A stretch of 64,000 bases of DNA from Streptomyces violaceusniger (GTDB taxonomy: Bacteria > Actinomycetota > Actinomycetes > Streptomycetales > Streptomycetaceae). A model generated the notes under the pieces. The model saw nothing but the letters and a program-made list of their open reading frames with translations. It did not search any database and was not told the origin of the DNA. Where the stretch lies: assembly GCA_005405945.1 (NCBI GenBank), contig BJHW01000001.1, forward strand, positions 3,224,001-3,288,000, given 5' to 3'. The position numbers and the translations under genes are program-made. Shown one piece after another: positions 8,433 to 18,310 of this stretch (the first letter of the stretch is position 1; each line of letters starts with the position of its first letter).

Positions 8433-8462
8433 TCCGTCGCACACCGCGGGGTGTGCGACGGA
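8433..8462. promoter_or_regulatory. operator palindrome for HxlR regulator
   Basis: TCCGTCGCACACC at 8433-8445 and its exact complement GGTGTGCGACGGA at 8450-8462, with a 4-bp spacer. It lies between the divergent reductase (start 8385) and HxlR gene (start 8493), 30 bp from the HxlR start, so it is well placed to control both. Confidence 0.75.
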
Positions 8463-8492
8463 TGCGCTAGGACAGCCGCCAGGAGGTCATCA

Positions 8493-8900
8493 GTGAGTGA
8501 ATCGGCCACGACATCGCGGCCCACCGCCCCGGACGGATTCATCGCCGACTGCCGGGCGCGGCTGGGCTTCGATCTGCTGGCCCGCACCTGGACCGCCGTC
8601 GTGATCTTCGGGCTGCGGGAAGGGCCGCGCCGCCCCGGTGAGCTGCGCGAGGCCATCGGCGGCATCAGCGCGAAGGTGCTCAACGACACCCTGCGCCGCC
8701 TGGAGGACGACGGGCTGGTGGAGCGGCACCGGTACGCGGAGGCGCCGCCCAGGGTCGAGTACGGGCTGACCCCGCTCGGGGAGACCCTGCTGGGGCCGGT
8801 CGAGGCGCTCGGCGCCTGGTCGGTGGAGCACGCGGACGCGGTGGTCGAGGCCCAGGAACGGGCCGAGCGGCGGCGGGGGCGGGAGCGGCAGGGGCGATAG
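8493..8900 (+). CDS. HxlR-family transcriptional regulator
   Basis: 135 residues from GTG 8493, chosen because AGGAGG at 8481-8486 is ideally spaced. The winged-helix HxlR domain is plain: CRARLGFDLLARTWTAVVIF, LREGPRRPGELREAIGGISA, VLNDTLRRLEDDGLVERHRY and the wing PPRVEYGLTPLGETLL. HxlR proteins often sense electrophiles or quinones through a cysteine. It diverges from the NAD(P)-binding reductase, and a perfect inverted repeat sits in the shared promoter, so it probably represses both itself and the reductase. Confidence 0.9.
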   Translation: MSESATTSRPTAPDGFIADCRARLGFDLLARTWTAVVIFGLREGPRRPGELREAIGGISAKVLNDTLRRLEDDGLVERHRYAEAPPRVEYGLTPLGETLLGPVEALGAWSVEHADAVVEAQERAERRRGRERQGR

Positions 8901-8918
8901 GGGCGGTAGGCCCCGCCC

Positions 8919-8990
8919 CGGTGGTCCGGTCCTGGGCCTGGTCCGGTGGTCCGGTCCCGGCGCGCCCCGGTGGTCCGGTCCCGGCCCGCC
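8919..8990. repeat. short GC repeat
   Basis: GGTGGTCCGGTCC occurs three times within 70 bp, separated by GGCC/CGCCCC filler, just after the HxlR gene. The rest of the gap up to the operator at 9078 holds a CA-rich stretch with CACACCCACGTCACACACCC. No gene is visible. Confidence 0.5.
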
Positions 8991-9077
8991 CCGGCCTCAT
9001 AGCCCCCGAACCGCCGCGTCACACGCCCATGTCACACACCCACGTCACACACCCCGCACCCGAGACCCACTGGACTA

Positions 9078-9096
9078 CATACCGACTGGTCGGCAT
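9078..9096. promoter_or_regulatory. CATACCGACTGGT operator, site 1
   Basis: ATACCGAC-TG-GTCGGCAT is a near-perfect palindrome (one mismatch) ending 58 bp before the kinase gene start. The same 13-bp core CATACCGACTGGT recurs upstream of the SDR gene (19419) and the molybdopterin oxidoreductase (30840, reading toward that gene). A TetR-type repressor is the likely ligand. Confidence 0.65.
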
Positions 9097-9153
9097 CATG
9101 AGGCGGGACGAACGGTCCGCCCGTTCCCCGGATACGAGTACGAGAGAGGTTCG

Positions 9154-10174
9154 ATGAACGCAGGCAATCCCCCAGGGCTCGACCTCGAACGGCTCCGCGC
9201 CCACCTCGATCGCGAACGCGCGGGCCTGGTGCGCGGGCCGCTGAGGGCCGGGCTGATCGAAGGCGGCCGCTCGAATCTCACCTACACGGTCACCGACGGC
9301 ACGTCCCGCTGGGTGGTCCGCCGTCCGCCGCTGGGCCATGTGCTCGCCACCGCCCATGACATGGCGCGGGAGCACCGGGTGATCAGCGCCCTGCACCCCA
9401 CGGCCGTGCCGGTACCGAAGCCGGTGCTGCTGTGCGAGGACGAGTCGGTCATCGGATCGCCCTTCTACGTCATGGAGTTCGTCGACGGCACCCCGTACCG
9501 CACCGCCGAGCAGCTCGCCGGCATCGGCCCGGAGCGCACCCGGGAGGTCGTGCTCTCCCTCGTCGACACGCTCGTGACGCTGCACTCCGTGGACCCGGCC
9601 GGGGTCGGGCTCGGCGACTTCGGGCGCCCGGAGGGGTTCCTGGAGCGGCAGCTGCGCCGCTGGGGCAAGCAGCTGGCGGCCTCGCGCAGCCGTGAGCTGG
9701 CCGGGATCGACGAGCTGCACACCCGGCTCGCCAAGGCGCTCCCGGACTCCCCGCGCCCACGGTCGTCCACGGCGACTACCGCCTCGACAACGTCCTGGTG
9801 AACGCCGACGACCAGATCACGGCGATCCTCGACTGGGAGATGTCCACGCTCGGCGATCCGCTGACCGACCTCGGACTGATCGTGATGTACAGCGGTCATC
9901 CGCAGCTCGCCGGCTCCCCCATCTCCTCGACCCAGGGCGCCCCGGCCACCCCTCCACGGACGAGCTGATCCAGCGCTACGCCGAGGGTTCGGGGCGCGAT
10001 GTCAGCGGCGTCTCCTGGTACACCGCCTTCGCCTACTTCAAGCTCGCGGTGATCCTCGAGGGCATCCACTACCGCTACACCCTCGGCCAGACGCTCGGCG
10101 CGGGCTTCGACCGCATCGGTGACATCGTCCCCGCCTTCATCGACCACGGCCTCACCACCCTCCAGGAGAGCTGA
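9154..10174 (+). CDS. APH-type phosphotransferase (acyl/hydroxy-acid kinase-like), two frameshifts
   Basis: Reads as one protein of about 340 residues once a single base is restored at about 9750-9755 and again at about 9940-9950. The first segment has the ATP-binding lobe ([32 protein letters not shown]). The second frame gives the catalytic loop [14 protein letters not shown] and the metal-binding [17 protein letters not shown]. These are the aminoglycoside phosphotransferase/choline kinase hallmarks. Members paired with acyl-CoA dehydrogenases (FadE36, LvaA, the kinase half of ACAD10/11) phosphorylate hydroxy-acyl substrates rather than antibiotics. The acyl-CoA dehydrogenase gene follows 7 bp later, supporting that reading. 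Start ATG 9154. Confidence 0.8.
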
Positions 10175-10181
10175 TCCCGTC

Positions 10182-11394
10182 ATGGACTTCGCATTCGACG
10201 CCCGGACCGAAGAGCTGCGCGCCAAACTGCTCGCCTTCATGGACGAGCACGTCCATCCCGCGGAGGCGGTCGCCGAGGAACAGCGGGCCGCCCTGGACTC
10301 CCCCTGGCTGACCCCGCCGATCGTCGAGGAGCTCAAGGCCGAGGCCCGCCGCCAGGGGCTGTGGAACCTCTTCCTGCCCGACGCCGAGTACGGCGCGGGG
10401 CTGACCAATCTCCAGTACGCCCCGCTCGCGGAGATCACCGGCCGCAGCCCTCAGCTGGCCCCCACCGCCCTGAACTGCGCCGCCCCGGACACCGGCAACA
10501 TGGAGGTGCTCGCCCAGTTCGGCGACGAGCGGCAGCGCAAGCATTGGCTGGAGCCGCTGCTCGCGGGCGAGATCCGGTCGGCCTTCGCGATGACCGAGCC
10601 GGAGGTCGCCTCCTCCGACGCGACCAACATCGAGACCCGGATCGAGCGCGACGGCGACGAGTACGTCATCACCGGCCGCAAGTGGTACATCTCCGGGCGA
10701 TGAACCCCGACTGCAAGATCTTCATCGTGATGGGCAAGACCGACCCGGAGGGCGCCGATGTGCGCCGCCAGCAGTCGATGGTGCTGGTGCCGCGCGACAC
10801 CCCGGGCGTCGAGGTGCGGCGGGCGATGCGGGTGTACGGCTACGAGGACCACTACCACGGCGGCCACGCCGAGGTGGTCTTCGACCGGGCGCGGGTGCCG
10901 GTGAGCAACCTCATCGGCGAGGAGGGCGGCGGTTTCGCCATCGCCCAGGCCCGCCTCGGCCCGGCCGGATCCACCACTGCATGCGGCTCATCGGCATGGC
11001 CGAGCGCGGTATCGAGCTGATGTGCCGGCGGGCGGTGGCCCGGCAGGCGTTCGGCAAGGCGCTGGCCCAGCAGGGGCAGGTGCACGAGTGGATCGCGGAC
11101 GCGCGGGTGGCGGTCGAGCAGCTGCGGCTGCTGGTGCTGAAGACGGCCTGGCTGATGGACACGGTGGGCAACCGCGAGGCGCACACCGAGATCCAGGCCA
11201 TCAAGATCGCGACTCCGCGTACGGTGGTGGGGATCCTGGACCGGGCGGTGCAGTTGCACGGCGCGGGTGGGGTGAGCCAGGACTTTCCGCTGGCGGAGCT
11301 TTGGGCTGCCGCGCGGACGTTGCGGCTCGCGGACGGTCCGGATGAGGTGCATCAGCGGTCGCTGGCGCGGCGGGAGCTGAAGCGGTACGTCTGA
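10182..11394 (+). CDS. acyl-CoA dehydrogenase, two frameshifts
   Basis: About 404 residues after restoring one base near 10695 (GGG run in TCCGGGCGATG) and one near 10958-10967. Segment 1 has the N-terminal helical domain (GLWNLFLPDAEYGAGLTNLQ) and FAD/substrate residues in AFAMTEPEVASSDATNIE. Segment 2 gives KIFIVMGKTDPEG and DRARVPVSNLIGEEGGGFA. Segment 3 completes the C-terminal domain (ERGIELMCRRAVARQAFGKA, VQLHGAGGVSQDFPLAELWA, RTLRLADGPDEVHQRSLARR). The enzyme lies 7 bp after the APH-type kinase. In ACAD10/11 and LvaAC such a pair converts 4-hydroxyacyl-CoAs through a phosphorylated intermediate. ATG 10182. Confidence 0.85.
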
Positions 11395-11403
11395 GCGGGG
11401 CGC

Positions 11404-11500
11404 GGGGTTGGTTCCCCACCCCGCCCCTTCCCGTAACCGGGGGGCACTCCCGGCCCCCACCGCAGGGGCTCCGCCCCACACCCCCGCCGGGGCGCCGCCC
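11404..11500. repeat. GC-rich dispersed repeat, degenerate copy
   Basis: Contains CACCCCGCCCCTTCCCGTAA and GGGGCTCCGCCCCACACC, matching the ends of the larger inverted repeats at 34, 49 and 61 kb. It fills the space between the acyl-CoA dehydrogenase stop and the TetR operator. Confidence 0.45.
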
Positions 11501-11536
11501 GGCGCACCTTCCAGGTGGCGGTGCACGGCAACCCCC

Positions 11537-11550
11537 TAAGCGCTTGCTCA
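11537..11550. promoter_or_regulatory. TAAGCG-type TetR operator, site 1
   Basis: TAAGCGCTTGCTCA, with the palindromic core AAGCGCTT, ends 23 bp before the TetR start. TAAGCGACTGCTCA, identical at 12 of 14 positions, lies upstream of the convergent MaoC gene. The pair suggests autoregulation and control of MaoC by this TetR. Confidence 0.6.
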
Positions 11551-11572
11551 CTCTCCGTGTAGGGTGTGCGCC

Positions 11573-12217
11573 ATGGACGCGGAGCCGAAGAACACCGGAG
11601 GCAAGGCCGAGCCCTGGGGCGACATCACTCCCGATGCCGCCCGGCGGCTGGTGAGCGCCGCCGTGCACGCCTTCGCGGAGCGTGGCTACCACGCCACCAC
11701 CACCCGGGACATCGCCAGCCGCGCCGGAATGAGCCCGGCCGCCCTCTACATCCACTACAAGACCAAGGAAGAGCTGCTCTACCAGATCAGCAAGGTCGGC
11801 CATGAGCGGGCCCTGGCGATCGTGGAGCGGGCGCGGGACAGCGAGGGCACCCACGCCGAGCGGCTGGTCGACGCCGTCCGCTCCTTCGTCCGCTGGCACG
11901 CCGAGCACCACACGACCGCGCGCGTGGTGCAGTACGAGCTCGGCGCGCTCGCCGAGGAGCACCACGCCGAGGTCATCGCGGTCCGCAAGGCCACGGACGG
12001 GGCGGTGCGCTCGATCATCGAGGACGGGGTGAAGGCGGGCGTCTTCGACGTCCCGGACGTCCGTGGCACCACGGTCGCGGTGCTGTCCCTGTGCATCGAC
12101 GTCGCCCGCTGGTTCAACGCCGCCGGGCGCAGCACCCCCGACGAGGTCGGCGGCCTCTACGCGGGTCTGGTGCTGCGCATGGTGGGGGCCGGCGGCCGTG
12201 GGGACGGCCGGTCGTAG
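11573..12217 (+). CDS. TetR-family transcriptional regulator
   Basis: 214 residues from ATG 11573. The helix-turn-helix is clear: HAFAERGYHATTTRDIASRA, then GMSPAALYIHYKTKEELLYQ. The long C-terminal ligand domain (RALAIVERARD, RSFVRWHAEHHTTARVVQYE) resembles TetR proteins that govern acyl-CoA and fatty-acid degradation genes. An operator-like sequence lies 23 bp upstream and a near copy precedes the convergent MaoC hydratase gene, so an acyl-CoA ligand is a reasonable inference. The nearest upstream unit is the kinase/acyl-CoA dehydrogenase operon, which has a different operator. Confidence 0.85.
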   Translation: MDAEPKNTGGKAEPWGDITPDAARRLVSAAVHAFAERGYHATTTRDIASRAGMSPAALYIHYKTKEELLYQISKVGHERALAIVERARDSEGTHAERLVDAVRSFVRWHAEHHTTARVVQYELGALAEEHHAEVIAVRKATDGAVRSIIEDGVKAGVFDVPDVRGTTVAVLSLCIDVARWFNAAGRSTPDEVGGLYAGLVLRMVGAGGRGDGRS

Positions 12218-12268
12218 GGCGGTCGCGAGGGGCGACGGCCGCCGTCGGCCGTGGCGGCGAGGCCGTCG

Positions 12269-12729
12269 TCAGCGGTAGAAGCGGACGACGGACTCCGCCA
12301 CGCACACAGGCTTGTCGCCGCCCTCCCGCTCCACGGTCACCGTCAGCGTCATCTGGAGACCGTCCTTGACCTCGGCCGCCTCCACGATCCGGCCGGTGGC
12401 GCGCAGCCGGGAGCCGACCGGGACGGGGAGGGGAAGCGGACCTTGTTGACCCCGTAGTTGATGCCCATCCGCACGCCCTCGACCCGCAGTAGCTGCGGGG
12501 TGAACGACGGCAGCAGGGACAGCGTCAGATAGCCGTGCGCGATCGTGGTGCCGAACGGACCGGCGGCCGCCTTCTCCGGGTCCACATGGATCCACTGGTG
12601 GTCGCCGGTCGCGTCGGCGAACAGATCGATGCGCTTCTGGTCGATCTCCAGCCAGTCGCTGGGGCCGAGTTCCTCGCCGACCGCGGACCGCAGTTCATCG
12701 GGCGAGGTGAAGATCCTGGGCTCTGCCAT
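12269..12729 (-). CDS. MaoC-family (R)-hydratase/dehydratase, frameshifted
   Basis: About 153 residues after restoring one base in the G run at about 12424-12433. The first frame gives MAEPRIFTSPDELRSAVGEE, then the hot-dog hydratase motif DLFADATGDHQWIHVDPEKA (catalytic Asp/His) and GPFGTTIAHGYLTLSLLP. The second frame completes the fold (SRLRATGRIVEAAEVKDG, VCVAESVVRFYR). Members hydrate enoyl-CoAs. The start at 12729 has GGGAGG upstream. It converges on the TetR gene, and a TetR-type operator lies 26 bp upstream of its start, so it is the probable regulated target. Confidence 0.85.
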
Positions 12730-12754
12730 GCGTGCCTCCCGGGCAACCACTCAC

Positions 12755-12768
12755 TAAGCGACTGCTCA
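12755..12768. promoter_or_regulatory. TAAGCG-type TetR operator, site 2
   Basis: TAAGCGACTGCTCA, 26 bp upstream of the MaoC start. It differs at two positions from the site before the TetR gene at 11537. Confidence 0.55.
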
Positions 12769-12836
12769 GCATGGTCGGCTGACCAGGGCCCTGTCAACGC
12801 GGCCCGCGCCGACGCGGCCATCGGCGTACGTCAGTC

Positions 12837-12915
12837 GTCGACGGCGAATGTCAGCGGTCGACGGCAAGTGCCAGTAGCCGACGGCAAGTGTCAGTGGCCG
12901 ACGGCGGTCGACGAC
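12837..12915. repeat. 20-bp degenerate tandem repeat
   Basis: About four units of GTCGACGGCAAGTGTCAGTG, each with one to three changes, between the MaoC operator and the stop of the small Cys-rich protein. I see no gene in 12770-12999. Confidence 0.6.
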
Positions 12916-12999
12916 AGTCTCAGGGATTCCGGCGCGCTCGCCGGTCGTCCGGTGCGCGAAGGCTCCGACGAGCGCGCTCCCGGCCGGGGCGGCCGGGTG

Positions 13000-13611
13000 T
13001 CATACGGTGGCGTACCGGCTCATCCGGACCGCGCGCCGGGCCGCCGCCAGGGCCTCGGTGGTCAGCAGCGGCAGCGGCACCACGATGCCGCAGTCCGCGC
13101 AGACCGGCCCGGCCGAGGGGTAGCGGTCCAGGTCCTCGCGCCAGATCAGGCCCGGCCGGGCACACACCGGGCAGACCGCCCCCGGGCCCGACTCCATCGC
13201 GGCGATCAGCCGTCGCAGCACATCCGCGAGGCGGTCGTCGGGATGGGTCGAGGGGCTCTCGCAGGGAATGATGTCGCATCCGCCCCAGGTGCGCAGATGC
13301 CAGTCGTCGACAGCGCTCGGCTGCCGGATGCCGAGAAGTTTCTCCTGCCTGCGCCGGGCGGCGAAGTCCGCCTCGTACGCGAGCCACAGCGTGCGGGCCT
13401 CCTCGAGCTCCTCAAGGGCGGTGAGCAGTCGTAGGGGGTCCGGCCTGCGATCCTCCGGGGTGATCCCGGAGCGGGTGCACAGATGGTGCCAGGTCGCCCG
13501 GTGCCCGTACGGCGCGAACCGTTCCAGGCATTTGCGCAGCGATGTGCGCCGAGCGGTGATGTGTCTGCGTGGATTGCGAACCTCTCGGGCGAGTGCTCTG
13601 AAACCGGCCAC
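13000..13611 (-). CDS. conserved hypothetical protein with C-terminal zinc-ribbon-like cysteines
   Basis: 203 residues from GTG 13611, preceded by GGAGG. The N-terminal half is basic and helical (ITARRTSLRKCLERFAPYGH); the middle has EELEEARTLWLAYEADFAAR. The C-terminal part has CPVCARPGL then, about 18 residues on, CADCGIVVP, a CxxC...CxxC arrangement that could bind zinc. I do not recognise the family. It is transcribed alone, back-to-back with the secreted acylase. Function unknown; a nucleic-acid-binding role is only a guess from charge and the putative ribbon. Confidence 0.65.
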   Translation of the reverse strand: MAGFRALAREVRNPRRHITARRTSLRKCLERFAPYGHRATWHHLCTRSGITPEDRRPDPLRLLTALEELEEARTLWLAYEADFAARRRQEKLLGIRQPSAVDDWHLRTWGGCDIIPCESPSTHPDDRLADVLRRLIAAMESGPGAVCPVCARPGLIWREDLDRYPSAGPVCADCGIVVPLPLLTTEALAAARRAVRMSRYATV

Positions 13612-13811
13612 TTCCTACCACCTCCGCGATTGCGGACCCGACTCGTTGTCGAATGGACGTAACGCAGCGCGATCCGGATCCATCGAATTCCCTGGATCTT
13701 CGCGGGCAGTCCTCATCCGTCCGCGAGCGGAAAGAAGTTGACGTCCGCTCATCTTCCGGGCCGCTAATACCGCCGGTAACCTCCGTCCGACGGCAATCGG
13801 GAGGAGCGCAC

Positions 13812-16645
13812 ATGCGACGACGAACCCCCAGGCCCACCAGAACCCGCAAGCTCACCAGTACCGTGCTCGCCGCGGCCGCCGCGCTCGGCCTCGGCATCGC
13901 CCTCGCGGCCCCGGCGCCCCAGCCGGCCCGGGCGGAGCCCGCCGCGGCGGCCGCCACCGACTACTGCCGGGGCCAGTGCTCCGACATCCTCCCGCCGGGC
14001 GCCACCGGCAACGCCACCCTCGCCGACATCCTCGCCAACCGGGTGCTGGGCACCCACCCCGAGCACAGCACCGACCAGCTCGGCCCGTACGGCGATCTGG
14101 CGAGCGGCTACCCCACCCTCACCGACGACAAGCTCAACAGCTTCTTCAACGACTCCTCCTTCGGAGTCCCCGCCGACCAGGTCGCCTCGGTGACCAAGCC
14201 GCGCGACGACGTCACGATCACCCGCGACAAGAAGACCGGCGTCCCGCACATCCAGGGCACCACCCGCGAGGGCACCGAGTTCGGCGCCGGATACGCCGCC
14301 GCCCAGGACCGGCTGTGGCTGATGGACCTCTTCCGCCACGTGGGCCGCGGCGAGCTGACCCCCTTCGCCGGCGGCGCCCCCGCCAACCAGGGCCTGGAGC
14401 AGGACTTCTTCCGCCAGGCGCCGTACACCGAGGCCGACTATCAGGCGCAGATCGACTACATCCTGGCCACCGGCGGCGAGCGCGGAAGGCAGGCGCTGGC
14501 CGACGCCCAGGCGTATGTCGACGGCATCAACGCCTACGCCAAGAAGTCCAAGGACGGCCGGTACTTCCCCGGTGAGTACGTGCTCACCGGCCATATCGAC
14601 GCGATCACCAACGCCGGTGAGATCCAGCCGTTCAAGCTCACCGACCTGATAGCCCTCGCCTCCGTCGTCGGCGCGCTCTTCGGCAACGGCGGGGGCGGCG
14701 AGGTGGAGGGCGCGCTCTCGCTGCTCGCCGCCCAGCAGAAGTACGGCCTCGCCGAGGGCACCAAGGTGTGGGAGTCCTTCCGGGAGCGCAACGACCCGGA
14801 GGCGGTGCTGACCGTACGGGACGGCAGCTTCCCGTACGCCGGCAAGCCCGCCGCACCCAAGGGCACCGCCCTGCCCGACGCCGGCTCGGTCACCCCCGAA
14901 CAGCTCGTCTACGACCGCGAGGGCGGCGCCGCCGCCAAGGCCCGCACCCAGGTCAAGGCCCCCAAGCCGGCCCTGGAGCCGCTGCGCGGCATCTACGACG
15001 ACGGGGTGCTGCCCCGGGACCTGTTCAGCCGTAAGAAGGGCATGTCCAACGCGCTCGTGGTCTCCGGCAAGTACACCGCGAGCGGCCACCCGGTGGCCGT
15101 CTTCGGCCCCAGACAGGCTACTTCGCCCCGCAGCTGCTGATGCTCCAGGAGATCCAGGGCCCGGGGATCAGCGCCCGCGGCGCCTCCTTCGCGGGGGTCG
15201 GGATGTACGTCCAGCTCGGCCGGGGCCAGGACTACGCCTGGAGCGCCACCACCTCGGCCCAGGACATCACCGACACCTACGCGGTCGAGCTGTGCTCCCC
15301 GGACGGCTCAGCGCCGGCCAAGGACTCCACGTACTACCGCTACCGCGGCGCCTGTGTGCCGATGGACAAGCTGGAGCGGCGCAACGCCTGGAAGCCCACC
15401 CTCGCCGACTCCACCGCCGCCGGCTCGTACCGGATGCAGGTCTACCGCACCAAGTACGGGCTGGTGACCCACCGCGCGACCGTCGGCGGCAAACCGGTGG
15501 CCTACACCGTGCTGCGCTCCACCTACCGCCACGAGGCCGACTCCATCATCGGCTTCCAGATGCTCAACGACCCCGGCTACGTGACCGACGCCGCGTCCTT
15601 CCAGAGCGCGGCGCAGCACATCAACTACACCTTCAACTGGTTCTACGCCGACTCCCGGCAGACCGGCTACTACAACAGCGGGCTCAACCCGGTGCGCGCC
15701 GCGGACGTCGACCCCTCGCTGCCGGTGAAGGCCGAAACCCCCTACGAGTGGCGGGACTTCGACCCCAAGGACAACACCGCCGCCACCACCCCGCCCTCCG
15801 AACACCCCCAGTCCATCGACCAGGACTACTACATCAGCTGGAACAACAAGCTGGCCAAGGACTACAGCGCGGCCGGTTTCGGCAACGGCTCGGTGCACCG
15901 CGGCAACCTCCTCGACGACCGGGTGCGCGCCCTGGTCCGCAAGGGCGGGGTCACCCGCTCGGCGCTGACCCGGGCGATGGCCGAGGCCGCCGTCACCGAT
16001 CTGCGCGGCGAGGACGTGCTGCCGGAGCTGCTGAAGGTGGTGCGCTCCAAGCCCATCGACGACCCCCAGCTGGCCACCGCCGTACAGCAGCTGGAGTCCT
16101 GGCAGTCGGCGGGCTCACAGCGCCATGAGACCAGCGCCGGATCGCACACCTACGGGCACGCCGACGCGGTACGGATCATGGACGCCTGGTGGCCGCTGCT
16201 GGTCGAGGCCGAGTTCAAGTCCGGCCTGGGCGACGGGCTCTACGACGCGCTGCGCGCCAACCTGACCGTCGACGAAGCGCCCTCGGCCGGACACGGCCCC
16301 ACCGGCTCGCACGCCGGGTCGTCCTTCCAGTACGGCTGGTGGTCCTATGTCGACAAGGATCTGCGCACGGTCCTCGGCGAGGACGTCAAGGGGCCGCTGG
16401 CCCGCCCGTACTGCGGCGACGGGCAGCTGAGCGCCTGCCGTGACGCCCTGCTGACCAGCCTGAAGACGGCCGTGGGCAAGACCGCCGCCCAGGTCTACCC
16501 GGGGGACGACAACTGCTCCGCGGGCGACCAGTGGTGCGCCGACGCCATCATCCACCGGCCGGTCGGCGGGCTCACCCACGACAAGATCAGCTGGCAGAAC
16601 CGGCCGACCTTCCAGCAGGTGGTGGAGTTCCCGGCCCACCGCTGA
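13812..16645 (+). CDS. secreted penicillin-acylase-family Ntn hydrolase, one frameshift
   Basis: About 944 residues after restoring one C in the run at 15107-15110. The start at 13812 has GGGAGGAG. A basic n-region, a hydrophobic core (LAAAAALGLGIALAAPAP) and ARA form the signal peptide. The alpha-chain has GVPHIQGTTREGTEFGAGYA and AQDRLWLMDLFRHVGRGELT. The autocatalytic cleavage and nucleophile is the serine in KKGMSNALVVSG (codon 15044-15046), followed in the second frame by GYFAPQLLMLQEIQGPG and YAWSATTSAQDITDTYA. Relatives cleave amide-linked acyl chains, including acyl-homoserine lactones, aculeacin, echinocandin and capsaicin. It stands alone and ends at a strong convergent terminator. 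Confidence 0.88.
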
Positions 16646-16653
16646 GGCCATGA

Positions 16654-16689
16654 GGGGCGGGGCCTCGCATCCGGCGAGGCCCCCGCCCC
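16654..16689. terminator. bidirectional hairpin terminator
   Basis: GGGGCGGGGCCTCGC at 16654-16668, a 5-base loop, then GCGAGGCCCCCGCCCC (one bulged base). It fills the 50 bp between the stops of the convergent acylase and alpha/beta hydrolase genes. Confidence 0.75.
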
Positions 16690-16695
16690 GGTCCG

Positions 16696-18011
16696 CTACC
16701 CCTCTCCGATCCGGCCCGCGCGCAGCACCACCCGGGCCAGCTCCTCGTGGCAGATGTCGCTGTGCGCCCCGGCCGGCGGCACACCGTGCCGGACCACCTC
16801 CGAGACATCGACGCTCACACAGCCCCCGGCCGGGAACGGGCCGTCCAGCGCCTCGGCCAGCTCCAGCCGCGGGCAGCCCTCCACCGCCCGGACGCCGTCG
16901 TACCCGATCGCGCCCCAGCGGATGTCGCCCGGCAGCAGCGAGGCATCGTCCCAGGACACCCGCGACGCCACCGGGTACAGCAGCCCCAGCGCGGTGTCAT
17001 GGCGCGAATGGCAGGACACCACCGGCCCGCTGACCCGGCGCGGGGCGTCGTGCAGCACCCCGCCGCGGTCGGCCGCGTGCGGCAGCCGCTCGGCGAAGGC
17101 GTAGTGCGAGAACGCGCCCTGGAGCAGGGTCACGGACGCCACCGTGGCGCCCTCCGGCAGCCCGGTGAGCGCGAACGACACCAGCCGACCGCCGAAGCTG
17201 TGGCCGACCAGATGGAGCCGCGGCGCGGGGCGGAGGGCCGCGAGGGAGCCGAGCACCGGCCCCAGGCCCTCGCGCCCGACCGTGCCGGCCCGCCGCTTCA
17301 TCACGTAGTACGTCCCCTGGCGCAGCAGCTCGTGCGCCCCGTCCCAGAGGCCGCCGAGCCCGCTGTCGAAGACGGCGCGGTCCTCGGCGTCGGTCTTCCC
17401 GCGCGCCTCGGTGAGCGCGGCGGCGAACCGTTCACAGACCTCGGTCACGTCCTCGCCGAACATCGCCGGTACGCCGTCCTCGTCCGCCTCCGCGTCCGTG
17501 TCCGCCGCGTCCCCCGCGCCGCCGGACATCCCGCGGACCCGCACAAGACCGCGCACCAGCACCGCGAACTCGTCCAGTGCCACCGGCCGTTCCGGCCGCT
17601 CGGCCAGCAACTCCGCGAGGCGCGCCACGATCTGCTGCCGCCCCGGGAAGACCGCGTCCAGCGCCCGGTGGGTCTCCGGGTCCAGTCCCGGGGGCGCGCC
17701 GGGCGCCTGCTCCCGGGGTAACCCCCGAGCGACTCGTCGGCGAACCGCATCGACGGCCACACCACTCCCACATAGCCCGGCCTCACCGGGCCGCCCGCCT
17801 CGCCGAGCAGCCCCGGGAAGGGCGCGAAGAAGCGGTCGTACAGTCGTGTGGCCATCGTCCGGGTGTTGTTCCAGCCGTGCGAGAACACCACCAGATCGGT
17901 GAGTCCCTGCTGAGCGGCCTGTTCCAGCAGCCGATCCCGCTGCCGGGTGTCGACGTCCCCGTCGGCGTCGAATCTCAGCTCCCAGTACGGCCCTACGCTC
18001 ATCCCCGTCAT
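16696..18011 (-). CDS. alpha/beta-hydrolase-fold protein, one frameshift
   Basis: About 438 residues after restoring one base in the CCCGGGG run at about 17712-17718. The N-terminal frame begins MTGMSVGPYWELRFDADGDV and has DLVVFSHGWNNTRTMATRLY, the oxyanion region of an alpha/beta hydrolase. The C-terminal frame has the nucleophile elbow HLVGHSFGGRLVSFAL and SCHSRHDTALG, with a plausible acid residue. A long acidic, poorly conserved insert (DAADTDAEADEDG) separates the parts. No signal peptide is seen. The start at 18011 follows GAGGGGAAAG. Substrate unknown; it resembles uncharacterised serine-hydrolase-like proteins of streptomycetes. Confidence 0.75.
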
Positions 18012-18310
18012 CGTTCTTTCCCCTCGGATGGTCCGATGTGCGTGCATCGTCCCAACTGCCCCGACCGCTGGCCATACGACACGCATACGGTCGCCGTCGG
18101 ACAATCGGCCAGCCGTTCGACTTACCCGGAATGGGGCGGCTGGAACCTGGAATGCCGGGCTCCGTCATCATCCTGCGATGGGGAATTCCCGAATATCCAT
18201 CGGAAGAATATCGCCGCTGTTCTCGGGATCAGTACATGACAAGCCGCTGCACTATGCTGCGAACGGAAACGTCATTGGGGTGCCGAATACTCTTCGAGCG
18301 GAAGGCCGGA
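18012..18310. other. low-GC divergent promoter region
   Basis: Between the leftward hydrolase and rightward LysR gene. The part from about 18170 to 18300 (GAATATCCATCGGAAGAATA and onward) is clearly poorer in GC than the surroundings and probably holds the LysR promoter and binding site. An open frame continues upstream through it, but its composition is not coding-like. Confidence 0.4.

Noticed and set aside
9154..11394. Aminoglycoside resistance gene
   Set aside because: The APH fold is paired with acyl-CoA dehydrogenase and carries a catabolic-type operator; this subgroup is metabolic rather than antibiotic-modifying.
13812..16645. Two separate genes for acylase subunits
   Set aside because: The break at about 15108 is a one-base loss downstream of the natural autocleavage serine; joining gives one standard precursor.
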